DNA of 13,746 nt. Source: Limnohabitans sp. (lineage in GTDB: Bacteria; Pseudomonadota; Gammaproteobacteria; Burkholderiales; Burkholderiaceae_C). Positions within the stretch are counted from its first letter, which is position 1, and every line of letters starts with the position of its first letter. The stretch covers positions 1 to 13,746 of the forward strand of contig VEQI01000045.1 in NCBI GenBank assembly GCA_018883305.1, given 5' to 3'. The translations under genes were made by a program, and so were the position numbers. Shown in pieces: positions 7,582 to 13,746 of this stretch. The notes below the pieces were generated by a model that was not told the origin of the DNA, made no database searches, and worked only from the letters and a program-made list of their open reading frames with translations.

Positions 7582-7666
7582 GTCAGGCGCTATTGTCGCA
7601 TCCTTGCCTGACAACAGCGTCTAGGACACCGCATGGCGTGCGCTCGACCCTTGAAACAGCCCACCC

Positions 7667-8233
7667 TCAGGTCTTGGGCAGGGTGACGCCCACCTGGCCC
7701 TGGTACTTGCCGCCCCGGTCCTTGTAGCTGGTTTCGCAGACTTCGTCACTCTCAAAGAACAGCACCTGGGCGCAGCCCTCTCCGGCGTAGATCTTGGCCG
7801 GCAGCGGCGTGGTGTTGCTGAATTCCAGCGTCACATAGCCTTCCCACTCGGGCTCAAAGGGGGTGACATTCACAATGATGCCGCAGCGGGCATACGTGCT
7901 TTTGCCCAAGCAGATGGTCAGCACGCTGCGAGGAATACGAAAGTACTCCACCGTGCGTGCCAGGGCAAAGCTGTTGGGCGGGATGATGCAGACATCCGAT
8001 TCAATATCCACAAAACTGCGCTCGTCAAAATTCTTGGGGTCCACCACCGTACTGAACAGGTTGGTGAACACCTTGAACTCGGGGGCGCAGCGAATGTCGT
8101 AGCCATAGCTGCTGGTGCCGTAGCTGACAATCTTCTGGCCGTCGCGCTGGCGGATCTGGCCAGGCTCAAACGGCTCGATCATGCCGTGCTGTTCGGCCAT
8201 GCGGCGGATCCACTTGTCGGATTTGATGCTCAT
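7667..8233 (-). CDS. dcd: dCTP deaminase
   Basis: Dcd deaminates dCTP to dUTP, feeding dTTP synthesis through dUTPase and thymidylate synthase in the cytoplasm. The 188 residues show the family throughout: SIKSDKWIRRMA at the start, SSYGYDIRCAPEF (41-53), the nucleotide-binding GKSTYAR (110-116), GYVTLEFSN (132-140) with the expected catalytic glutamate E137, and GEGCAQVLFFE (151-161). Length fits the homotrimeric proteobacterial enzyme (about 190). There is no sign of the fused dUTPase activity of archaeal and Gram-positive forms, but that cannot be excluded by eye. The ATG at 8233 begins just 9 bases after the stop of the BMP-type binding protein gene, with no clear Shine-Dalgarno, so transcription from the upstream gene and translational coupling are both likely. 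The helicase gene follows on the same strand after 85 bases. Confidence 0.97.
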   Translation of the reverse strand: MSIKSDKWIRRMAEQHGMIEPFEPGQIRQRDGQKIVSYGTSSYGYDIRCAPEFKVFTNLFSTVVDPKNFDERSFVDIESDVCIIPPNSFALARTVEYFRIPRSVLTICLGKSTYARCGIIVNVTPFEPEWEGYVTLEFSNTTPLPAKIYAGEGCAQVLFFESDEVCETSYKDRGGKYQGQVGVTLPKT

Positions 8234-8242
8234 GGCGCGATT

Positions 8243-9364
8243 TTAGGGGGTGCGAGGTGCCGGGGAACGGTGCAAGCGCGGAGAGACACCGGCCACCAGG
8301 AAGTCCATGCTCCGGATGCGCTCATCCGACATCACCTCGCCCGCAGGTAACACGGTCTTGCCGTCCTGATCGATCAGGGGTCCTCGAAACGGGTGCAGTC
8401 GCCCGGCCGCGATGTCATCACGTCTGGCCAGCACCTCCCGACGGACCGGTGCTGGCACGGTCTTGCCAAAGGCCTGCACTTTGACCATGCCCTCTTTCAC
8501 GCCCCCCCAGGTGTCAGTGGAGGTCCACTGCCCCTGCATCAAGTCACGGGCACGCTGGGTGTAGTAGTCGCCCCAGTGATGCGTCACGGCCAGCAGTTGC
8601 GCCGTTGGCGCCACATCGCGCATGTCGGAGTGATAGGCCACCGCCCAGCGGCCGCGTTCTTGCGCAGCCACCATCACGGCGTTGGAACCGGTGTGAAAGG
8701 CCAGCACATCGGCGTTCTGGTTCATCAGCGTCATGGCAGCCTCACGTTCGCGCGCCGGGTCAAACCAGGCGTGCAACCAAATTACCTTGACCTGCGCATC
8801 GGGCCGCACGGAACGCATTCCCTGTGTGAAAGCATTGATGCCTTGCAACACTTCCGGAATCGGAAAACTCGCCACATAGCCGGCCACATGCGATTTGCTG
8901 ACGCGCCCCGCTGCCACGCCGGCCAGATAGCGTCCTTCGTAGTAACGGGCATTGTCAGTGGCGACATTGGCCGCGCGTTTGTAGCCGGTGATGGACTCGA
9001 ATCGCGCCTGTGGGAACTCGGCGGCCACGCGCAATGTGGGCTCCATGTAACCAAAGCTGGGGGTGATGATGAGGTCCACGCCATCACGCGCCATCTCACG
9101 GATCACGCGCTCGGCATCGGCGCCTTCGGCCACGTTTTCCACATAACGTGTGACCACGCGTCGCGTGGCCTGGGGTGTGTTGATGGCGGACTCCATGGCA
9201 CGTCGCCCCGCATCATGCTGCGCCACCCAACCCGAAGGGGTGAGCGGAGCCACATACACAAAGCCCACTTGCAAGGGAGGTGGTTCGGCGCGTGCAAGCG
9301 TCACTGCGCCCAAGAAAACGACAGAAAAAAAGGCCCGTGACCAGGCCTTGAGGTTTTTATACAT
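8243..9364 (-). CDS. BMP family (PnrA/Med-like) ABC transporter substrate-binding protein
   Basis: This is a 373-residue periplasmic binding protein of the basic membrane protein family, whose characterised members (for example PnrA of Treponema) bind purine nucleosides for an ABC importer. A signal peptide is clear: KNLKAW, a hydrophobic core, and a cut after LARA (residue 26). There is no lipobox cysteine, so it should be soluble in the periplasm rather than a lipoprotein. Family features include the opening VGFVYVAPLTPSGW, DLIITPSFGYMEPTLRVA, GYKRAANVATDNARYYEGRYLAGVAAG, and FHTGSNAVMVAAQERG. AGAGGA lies 5 bases before the ATG at 9364 (minus strand), and a candidate promoter lies further upstream. 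It is followed after 9 bases by dcd. A nucleoside ligand would fit that neighbour, but other BMP proteins in Burkholderiales are untested, so ligand identity is inference. Confidence 0.92.
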   Translation of the reverse strand: MYKNLKAWSRAFFSVVFLGAVTLARAEPPPLQVGFVYVAPLTPSGWVAQHDAGRRAMESAINTPQATRRVVTRYVENVAEGADAERVIREMARDGVDLIITPSFGYMEPTLRVAAEFPQARFESITGYKRAANVATDNARYYEGRYLAGVAAGRVSKSHVAGYVASFPIPEVLQGINAFTQGMRSVRPDAQVKVIWLHAWFDPAREREAAMTLMNQNADVLAFHTGSNAVMVAAQERGRWAVAYHSDMRDVAPTAQLLAVTHHWGDYYTQRARDLMQGQWTSTDTWGGVKEGMVKVQAFGKTVPAPVRREVLARRDDIAAGRLHPFRGPLIDQDGKTVLPAGEVMSDERIRSMDFLVAGVSPRLHRSPAPRTP

Positions 9365-9369
9365 GGTGT

Positions 9370-9375
9370 TCCTCT
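9370..9375 (-). promoter_or_regulatory. Ribosome binding site of the BMP-type gene
   Basis: AGAGGA on the minus strand, 5 bases before the ATG at 9364. It decides this start. Confidence 0.65.
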
Positions 9376-9391
9376 ACATGGCTCCAAAGGG

Positions 9392-9420
9392 AGCAAACAG
9401 CTGAAGCGGCGCTCTGTCAA
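9392..9420 (-). promoter_or_regulatory. Candidate sigma-70 promoter for the BMP-type gene and dcd
   Basis: On the minus strand a perfect -35 box TTGACA (9415-9420) is followed after 17 bases by TTTGCT (9392-9397), which matches the -10 consensus at only 3 of 6 positions. The distance from the -10 to the start codon is under 30 bases. The strong -35, weak -10 and an overlapping palindrome suggest a controlled promoter. Found by eye. Confidence 0.4.
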
Positions 9421-9426
9421 TACAGA
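9413..9426. promoter_or_regulatory. Palindrome over the -35 box, operator candidate
   Basis: TCTGT (9413-9417), a 4-base spacer and ACAGA (9422-9426) form a perfect 5-base inverted repeat. It covers the -35 box of the candidate BMP promoter, where a repressor would block polymerase. No regulator gene is adjacent, so the protein that might bind is unknown. Confidence 0.35.
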
Positions 9427-9446
9427 ACTCCATCCGGGATTTTACA

Positions 9447-9474
9447 CGTTGCAGTTATTGCCAGACGCGCAACG
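9447..9474. repeat. Inverted repeat downstream of the UxaA/GarD-type gene
   Basis: CGTTGC (9447-9452) and GCAACG (9469-9474) are perfect inverted 6-base arms with 16 bases between. It lies between the dehydratase stop and the BMP gene start, both on the minus strand. There is no T-run after it, so a terminator is not supported; it may be chance or a binding site. Confidence 0.25.
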
Positions 9475-9504
9475 CCGCCGCACACGTGACGGGACAAGCC
9501 ACCC

Positions 9505-11031
9505 TCAGCTGACGATCCCCAGATGCCAGGGCACGAACTCGTGATCACCCAGGCCCAGCAACTCGCTCTTGGTCTTGTCGCCCGAGGCCGTGCGCAGCAG
9601 GTAATCAAAAATGCGTTGTCCCATTTGTTGCATGTCGCACTCGCCGTCCAGAATGGCGCCGCAATTGATATCCATGTCCTCCTCCAGACGCTTGAACATG
9701 GGCGTGTTGCTGGCCAGCTTGATGGTCGGCGCGGGCTTGCTGCCAAACATCGAGCCACGCCCGGTAGTGAAGCAAATGAGATTGGCACCGCTGGCAATCT
9801 GCCCGGTGGTGGCCACCGGGTCGTAACCGGGCGAGTCCATGAACACAAAGCCGGGCTTGTCGATCGGCTCAGCGTAGCGATAGACCTCCACCAGGGGTGT
9901 GGTGCCCCCTTTCATCGCAGAGCCCAGTGACTTCTCGAAAATATTGGCCAGTCCACCGGCCTGGTTTCCATGACCCACCACCCCGTTGAATTGCGCGTTG
10001 TGGCCACGGGTGTATTCGGCCCACCAGGCCAGTCGGTCCAACAGTTTCTGCCCGACCTCAGGCGAGACGGCACGGCGTGTCAACATGAACTCCACGCCGT
10101 GAATTTCGGGGGTCTCGGACAGAATGGCGGTGCCGCCCTGGCGCACCAGAATGTCCATGGCGGCCCCCAGTGCCGGGTTGCAGGTGATACCGGAAAAGCC
10201 GTCCGATCCACCACATTCCAGCCCCACTTTCAAATGCGAGGCGCTCACGGCGGTACGTTGCGCCCGGTTGGCGATGGGCAAGATGTCGTTGATGGCAGCA
10301 ATACCTGCCTCGATGGTGGCGCGCGTGCCGCCCGTGTCCTGCATCACCAGGCTGCGCACGGTATCGCCCTCCACCAGGCCCTGAGAGCTCAGCAGATCCG
10401 CCACCTGGTTGCGTTCGCAACCCAACCCCACAATCAGAATGCCCGCCAGATTGGCGTGACGTGCATAGCCCGCAATCGTGCGTCGCAGCAAATCGAAATG
10501 CTCGCTGGGTGAGGACATGCCGCAGCCACTGGTTTGTGCGAATGCCACCACACCATCCACTTGTGGGAAGTCCGCCAACCGCTCGGGGGTGAAGTGCGCC
10601 GCGATGCGGTTGATCACGGTGGCCGAGCAATTGACCGAACTGACGATACCGATGAAATTGCGCGTGCCCACCTGACCGTTGGCACGCACAAAGCCTTGAA
10701 ACGTGGCTCGGTCTGCTTCAGGCACATACGCCACCGGCTTGACGTCTTGACCGAACGCGGGGTCTCGGTACTCATCCACCAGCGCCAGGTTGTGGCTGTG
10801 CACATGCTCACCCGGCTCGATGTCGCGCGTGGCGGCGCCAATCACCACGTTGTACTTGCGCACGCGCTCACCCAGCGCAATGCGGCGCGCGGCCACCTTG
10901 TGGCCTGCCGGCAACTGGGCCTTGGTGCGAATATTGAATTCGGGCAAAGACTGGCCCAGGGCCAGGGGGTGACGCACCACCAGCACGTTGTCGTCGGGGT
11001 GCAGTCGAATCAAGGGGGAAATGGCATCCAT
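9505..11031 (-). CDS. UxaA/GarD-family sugar-acid dehydratase (altronate or galactarate dehydratase type)
   Basis: This enzyme should remove water from a sugar acid such as altronate or galactarate to give a 2-keto-3-deoxy product, using Fe2+, in the cytoplasm. From the ATG at 11031 it has 508 residues, close to UxaA (about 495) and GarD (about 523) of E. coli. The N-terminal SAF domain spans about 10-85. The catalytic part carries GTRNFIGIVSSVNCSATV (122-139), FAQTSGCGM (164-172), GLGCERNQ (202-209), ETPEIHGVE, NQAGGLANI and FTTGRGSMFGSKPAPTIKLA. Conserved cysteines at 135, 170 and 205 are the visible metal or catalytic candidates. A TTG three codons earlier (11040) is possible but the ATG is preferred; neither has a clear ribosome site. 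It follows a Bug gene by 19 bases, so the two likely form an operon in which the binding protein supplies this substrate. Exact substrate is open; relatives act on other hydroxy acids. Confidence 0.9.
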   Translation of the reverse strand: MDAISPLIRLHPDDNVLVVRHPLALGQSLPEFNIRTKAQLPAGHKVAARRIALGERVRKYNVVIGAATRDIEPGEHVHSHNLALVDEYRDPAFGQDVKPVAYVPEADRATFQGFVRANGQVGTRNFIGIVSSVNCSATVINRIAAHFTPERLADFPQVDGVVAFAQTSGCGMSSPSEHFDLLRRTIAGYARHANLAGILIVGLGCERNQVADLLSSQGLVEGDTVRSLVMQDTGGTRATIEAGIAAINDILPIANRAQRTAVSASHLKVGLECGGSDGFSGITCNPALGAAMDILVRQGGTAILSETPEIHGVEFMLTRRAVSPEVGQKLLDRLAWWAEYTRGHNAQFNGVVGHGNQAGGLANIFEKSLGSAMKGGTTPLVEVYRYAEPIDKPGFVFMDSPGYDPVATTGQIASGANLICFTTGRGSMFGSKPAPTIKLASNTPMFKRLEEDMDINCGAILDGECDMQQMGQRIFDYLLRTASGDKTKSELLGLGDHEFVPWHLGIVS

Positions 11032-11050
11032 GGCAAGCAATTCAACCGGG

Positions 11051-12031
11051 TCAGTTTTTGGCCATCAACTCTTTGAGCTTGAGTCGCTCAATCAGCTGCG
11101 TTTCTTTTTTATAGACAGCGCTGGCGTATTTTTCATAGTCGGGGCCATCCAGGTACATCACCGGTGCGTCGATCTTGTCGCAGGCGGAGATGAATTCAGG
11201 ACTGGCCACAGCCACCTTGAAGGCCTCACGCAGACGTCGTTCAATGGCGGGGTCCAGCCCCTTGGGTGCACCCACGCCGTTGGGCGCGTCCACCACCACA
11301 TCAAACCCCTGCTCACGCAAGGTTTGCACCTCTGGGAAGTCCTGGGTGCGCTTTTCGCCCCAGGTGGCCAGCAAGCGCAACTTGCCGGATTTCACATGCG
11401 CGGCCCAAGAGCTGGAATCGGCCAGCGAATCGAGTTGTCCGCCCAGCAAGTCCTGCAGGGCCGGCGCACCTCCTTTGTAGGGGATGTGGTTGAACTGCAC
11501 GCCTGCCACCGCAGCAAACTCTTCCATGCCCACGTGTGTGGCGCCCCCCAAACCCGAGCTGCCATAAGTGACCTTGCCCGGGTTGGCCTTGGCATGCGCC
11601 ACAAATTCCTTGAGGGTCTTCCAGGGCGCGTCCGCACGCACGGCAATGCCAAACGTCTGGCCGGAGGTACGTGCCAGATAGGTGAGGTCTTTCATCGGAT
11701 CCACCTGCACACTGCCTAGTTGCGAAAAGCGCGTGACCGAGATCGGGATCTGTCCCACCGTGTATCCATCCGGTTTTGCACCAGCCAGCGCCTTGAGGCC
11801 CACCATGCCCGAAGCCCCTGCACGGTTTTCCAGCACCATGGGCTGGCCCAGCTGACGGCCGGCGGCCACGCACAGTGCGCGCATGGTGGCGTCAGCCGTG
11901 CCTCCGGCCGGCCAGGGACAAATAAAGGTGATAGGGCGCTCTGGATAGGCGGCGGCCGACGCAGTACCTGTGCCGGCACCTGCCAGGGCGGCCGTGGTGG
12001 TCAACAAAAAATCTCGACGAGTGGTGTTCAT
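11051..12031 (-). CDS. Bug/TctC family tripartite tricarboxylate transporter substrate-binding protein
   Basis: This is a periplasmic binding protein of the Bug family, which captures organic acids and related solutes for TctAB-type membrane transporters or works as a sensor. From the ATG at 12031 it has 326 residues, a normal size. The N-terminus MNTTRRDFLL is a twin-arginine (Tat) signal, followed by an Ala/Thr-rich hydrophobic part and a cut near ASA (24-26). Family marks are YPERPITFICPWPAGGTAD, NRAGASGMVG, KPDGYTVG, GKVTYGSSGLGGATH and the ligand-loop sequence HIPYKGGAPALQDLLGGQ. AGGAGA lies 4 bases before the ATG, which fixes the start. The dehydratase gene follows after 19 bases, so a sugar acid is the most likely ligand; this is inference. 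It is divergent from two more Bug genes. No TctA or TctB gene is in view. Confidence 0.93.
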   Translation of the reverse strand: MNTTRRDFLLTTTAALAGAGTGTASAAAYPERPITFICPWPAGGTADATMRALCVAAGRQLGQPMVLENRAGASGMVGLKALAGAKPDGYTVGQIPISVTRFSQLGSVQVDPMKDLTYLARTSGQTFGIAVRADAPWKTLKEFVAHAKANPGKVTYGSSGLGGATHVGMEEFAAVAGVQFNHIPYKGGAPALQDLLGGQLDSLADSSSWAAHVKSGKLRLLATWGEKRTQDFPEVQTLREQGFDVVVDAPNGVGAPKGLDPAIERRLREAFKVAVASPEFISACDKIDAPVMYLDGPDYEKYASAVYKKETQLIERLKLKELMAKN

Positions 12032-12035
12032 GCTG

Positions 12036-12041
12036 TCTCCT
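12036..12041 (-). promoter_or_regulatory. Ribosome binding site of the minus-strand Bug gene
   Basis: AGGAGA on the minus strand, 4 bases before the ATG at 12031. It selects this start over the upstream in-frame codon at 12058. Confidence 0.7.
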
Positions 12042-12100
12042 GTCTGGACGTGTCTCATGGGAGGCCGTTGGCCAGCGGGGTTTTACCCTATCATGCCACG

Positions 12101-12113
12101 GCGTGACACACGC
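12101..12113. promoter_or_regulatory. Short palindrome in the divergent Bug-Bug intergenic region
   Basis: GCGTG (12101-12105), ACA, then CACGC (12109-12113) is a perfect 5-base inverted repeat. It lies 19 bases before the plus-strand Bug start and in the 101-base region shared by two divergent genes. It could be an operator half-site pair; at this length chance is a real alternative. No convincing promoter was found on either strand here. Confidence 0.25.
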
Positions 12114-12132
12114 TTTGAACAGGAAGACTTGC

Positions 12133-13146
12133 ATGACCCCTTTGCGCCTGCGTCGTCGTTGGATCGGATGGGCCGCTGTGGCCGCCTGGTCGGCATCCAT
12201 GATGCCCAGCCTGTGGGCTCAAACCACCACGTCCATACCCCCCACACCGGGCTGGCCCGAGCGCCCGATCCAACTGCTCATCCCCTACCCGCCTGGCGGC
12301 AGCGCCGATCTGTTGGGTCGTCCACTGGCCATGAAGTTGCAAGAGCGGTTGGGACAGAGTGTGACCCTGGATTACAAGCCGGGCGCTGGCGGTACCGTGG
12401 CTTCACAAGCGCTGGCGCGCGCCAAGCCTGATGGTCACACGCTCATTCTGGTGCTGGCCGCGCATGCCATCAACCACAGTCTGTATCCCAAGCTGCCGTA
12501 TGACACACGCAAGGACTTTGCACCCGTGTCGCTGGTGGCCAACTTGCCCATGATCGTGGCGGCCAGCAGTGCGCTGAAGGCCAACACCATCCCAGAGTTG
12601 ATCGCCGCCGCCAAGGCTGCGCCAGGCAAACTCACCTTCGGCTCGGCCGGCAACGGCAACACCGGCCACCTGGCCGCAGAACTGTTCAGCAGCCAGGCCG
12701 GCATCAAGATGACGCACGTGCCCTACAAAGGCAGCGCCGGGGTGGTCAACGCCATGCTGGCTGGGGAGATTGATCTCACCTTCGACAGCATCTCAACCTC
12801 CTGGCCCCACATCAAGTCAGGCCGCATGCGCGCACTGGCCGTGACGGGTGACAAGCGCGCGGCCATCGCGCCGGACGTCCCCACCATGATGGAGGCCGGG
12901 ATGGCGGGCTTTGTGATCAACGGTTGGTATGCCATCCTGGCGCCTGCGGGTACGCCCGCGCCCATCGTGGAACGCCTGAGCAAGGAGATCGCCGCCGTCC
13001 TCACCTTGCCGGATCTACGGGCCCAGATCATGGCCGGCGGTTACGACCCGGTGGGCTCCACGCCCGCTGCACTGGGCACCCACATCGATGCGGAGATCCA
13101 TCGATGGAACAAGGTGGTGCGCGAGTCTGGCGCCAAGGTCGATTAA
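12133..13146 (+). CDS. Bug/TctC family tripartite tricarboxylate transporter substrate-binding protein
   Basis: A second Bug-type periplasmic binding protein, 337 residues from the ATG at 12133. It has a basic start (RLRRRW), a hydrophobic segment and a signal cut after LWA (residue 29). The fold marks are WPERPIQLLIPYPPGGSAD, DYKPGAGGTVASQALA, KPDGHTLILV, LPYDTRKDFAPVSLVA, GKLTFGSAGNGNTGHLAAE and HVPYKGSAGVVNAMLAGE. The start is set by AGGAAG 6 bases upstream (12121-12126); a GTG at 12103 is in frame but has no ribosome site and adds residues before the signal peptide. It differs clearly from the minus-strand Bug protein, including a Sec-type rather than Tat-type signal. Another Bug gene follows after 23 bases, so the two are probably one transcript. 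The ligand is unknown; carboxylates are usual for the family. Confidence 0.93.
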   Translation: MTPLRLRRRWIGWAAVAAWSASMMPSLWAQTTTSIPPTPGWPERPIQLLIPYPPGGSADLLGRPLAMKLQERLGQSVTLDYKPGAGGTVASQALARAKPDGHTLILVLAAHAINHSLYPKLPYDTRKDFAPVSLVANLPMIVAASSALKANTIPELIAAAKAAPGKLTFGSAGNGNTGHLAAELFSSQAGIKMTHVPYKGSAGVVNAMLAGEIDLTFDSISTSWPHIKSGRMRALAVTGDKRAAIAPDVPTMMEAGMAGFVINGWYAILAPAGTPAPIVERLSKEIAAVLTLPDLRAQIMAGGYDPVGSTPAALGTHIDAEIHRWNKVVRESGAKVD

Positions 13147-13169
13147 TCCACTGCAACAAGCGCAACCCC

Positions 13170-13746
13170 ATGACCGTTCTTTGCACCCTTCGTCGCCATG
13201 TGTTGACCCTCACCGCAGCTCTCATTGCCTTGCCAGGCCTGGCCCAGGAGGAATGGCCCAATCGCCCCGTGAAGCTGATTGTCCCCTTCACGGCGGGCGG
13301 CCCCACGGACACCGTGGCACGGCTGATGGCCACGCACTTGCAAAGCCTGTGGAAGCAACCGGTGGTGATCGACTACAAACCGGGCGCAGGCACCGTGCTG
13401 GGCACCACCGCGGTGGCCAAGTCAGCCCCCGATGGCTACACCCTGGGCATGGCCATCACGGCCCTCACCATCAATCCCAGTCTGCAGGCCAACCTGCCCT
13501 ATGACACCGTCAAGGAACTGGTGGGCGTGTCCTTGGTGGCGCAAGCGCATTTCGGGCTGTTTGCCCATCCGTCCTTGCCGGTGAACAACATCGCCGAATT
13601 GATTGCCTACGGCAAACAAAACCCCAACGCGCTGAGCTACGCCACACCCGGCACCGGCACGGGGACACATCTGGCCGGCGAGATGCTGGCCCACAAGGCG
13701 GGCATTCGCATGGTGCATGTGCCCTACAAGGGCAGTGCACCGGCAC
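13170..13746 (+). CDS. Bug/TctC family substrate-binding protein, cut by the window end
   Basis: The reading frame opens at the ATG at 13170 and runs without a stop to the last base, giving 192 residues, the N-terminal part of a third Bug protein (full members have about 320). A signal peptide is visible: CTLRRH, a hydrophobic run, and a cut after GLA near residue 26. Then come WPNRPVKLIVPFTAGGPTD, DYKPGAGTVLGTTAVAK, APDGYTLGMAITAL, LPYDTVKELVGVSLVA, NALSYATPGTGTGTHLAGE and HVPYKGSAPA, all in the same order as the gene before it. The shared IDYKPGAG/LDYKPGAG, LPYD and HVPYKGSA stretches suggest these tandem genes arose by an old duplication or are close paralogues. No clear Shine-Dalgarno precedes the ATG, so it may depend on translation of the upstream gene. 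A 3' part and stop lie outside the window. Confidence 0.9.
   Translation, partial: MTVLCTLRRHVLTLTAALIALPGLAQEEWPNRPVKLIVPFTAGGPTDTVARLMATHLQSLWKQPVVIDYKPGAGTVLGTTAVAKSAPDGYTLGMAITALTINPSLQANLPYDTVKELVGVSLVAQAHFGLFAHPSLPVNNIAELIAYGKQNPNALSYATPGTGTGTHLAGEMLAHKAGIRMVHVPYKGSAPA

Noticed and set aside
7582..7666. Possible promoter and small hairpin between dcd and the RhlE-type helicase gene
   Set aside because: TTGTCA is a fair -35 box but no acceptable -10 follows; the hairpin is 5 bases with a wobble pair. Neither is convincing.
8393..9340. 315-codon open frame on the plus strand opposite the BMP-type gene
   Set aside because: Antisense shadow; the product is His/Gly/Arg-rich without motifs, while the minus strand encodes a clear binding protein.
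1..13746. Mobile elements, CRISPR arrays, tRNA or rRNA genes
   Set aside because: None seen: no transposase or integrase motifs, no regularly spaced repeats, no cloverleaf or rRNA sequence recognised on either strand.

Overview
The window looks like chromosomal DNA from a GC-rich betaproteobacterium, most likely order Burkholderiales and plausibly family Comamonadaceae. The main reason is the abundance of Bug (TctC-type) solute-binding proteins, a family strongly expanded in that order, together with a LivK-type binding protein, an RhlE-type helicase and an intradiol ring-cleavage enzyme. The placement is inference from protein families, not from a marker gene. Coding density is very high. 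I see no rRNA, tRNA, insertion sequence, integrase or CRISPR array, and no gap over 300 bases without a gene.

Region 1 (1-3946) looks like a catabolic block. A LivK-like periplasmic binding protein on the minus strand is divergent from a plus-strand pair: an AMP-forming acyl-CoA ligase, then, 2 bases later, an intradiol dioxygenase whose metal-site context resembles hydroxyquinol 1,2-dioxygenases. The likely theme is uptake, CoA activation and ring cleavage of an aromatic acid. No maleylacetate reductase or ABC permease lies inside the window.

Region 2 (3943-8233) is housekeeping: a CNNM/CorC-type membrane protein (minus), head to head with apaH (plus), which converges on an RhlE-type DEAD-box helicase (minus), with dcd (dCTP deaminase) upstream of it on the same strand.

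Region 3 (8243-13746) is again transport and catabolism. A BMP/PnrA-type binding protein sits 9 bases upstream of dcd. Behind it is a two-gene unit, a Bug protein followed by a UxaA/GarD-type sugar-acid dehydratase (minus). Divergent from that unit is a tandem pair of Bug genes (plus), the second cut by the window end.

Altogether five periplasmic binding proteins of three families are present without one membrane or ATPase component. I did not find clear evidence of a previously undescribed system. The best leads are the CoA ligase-dioxygenase pair, the cluster of orphan binding proteins, and two candidate operators in intergenic regions.
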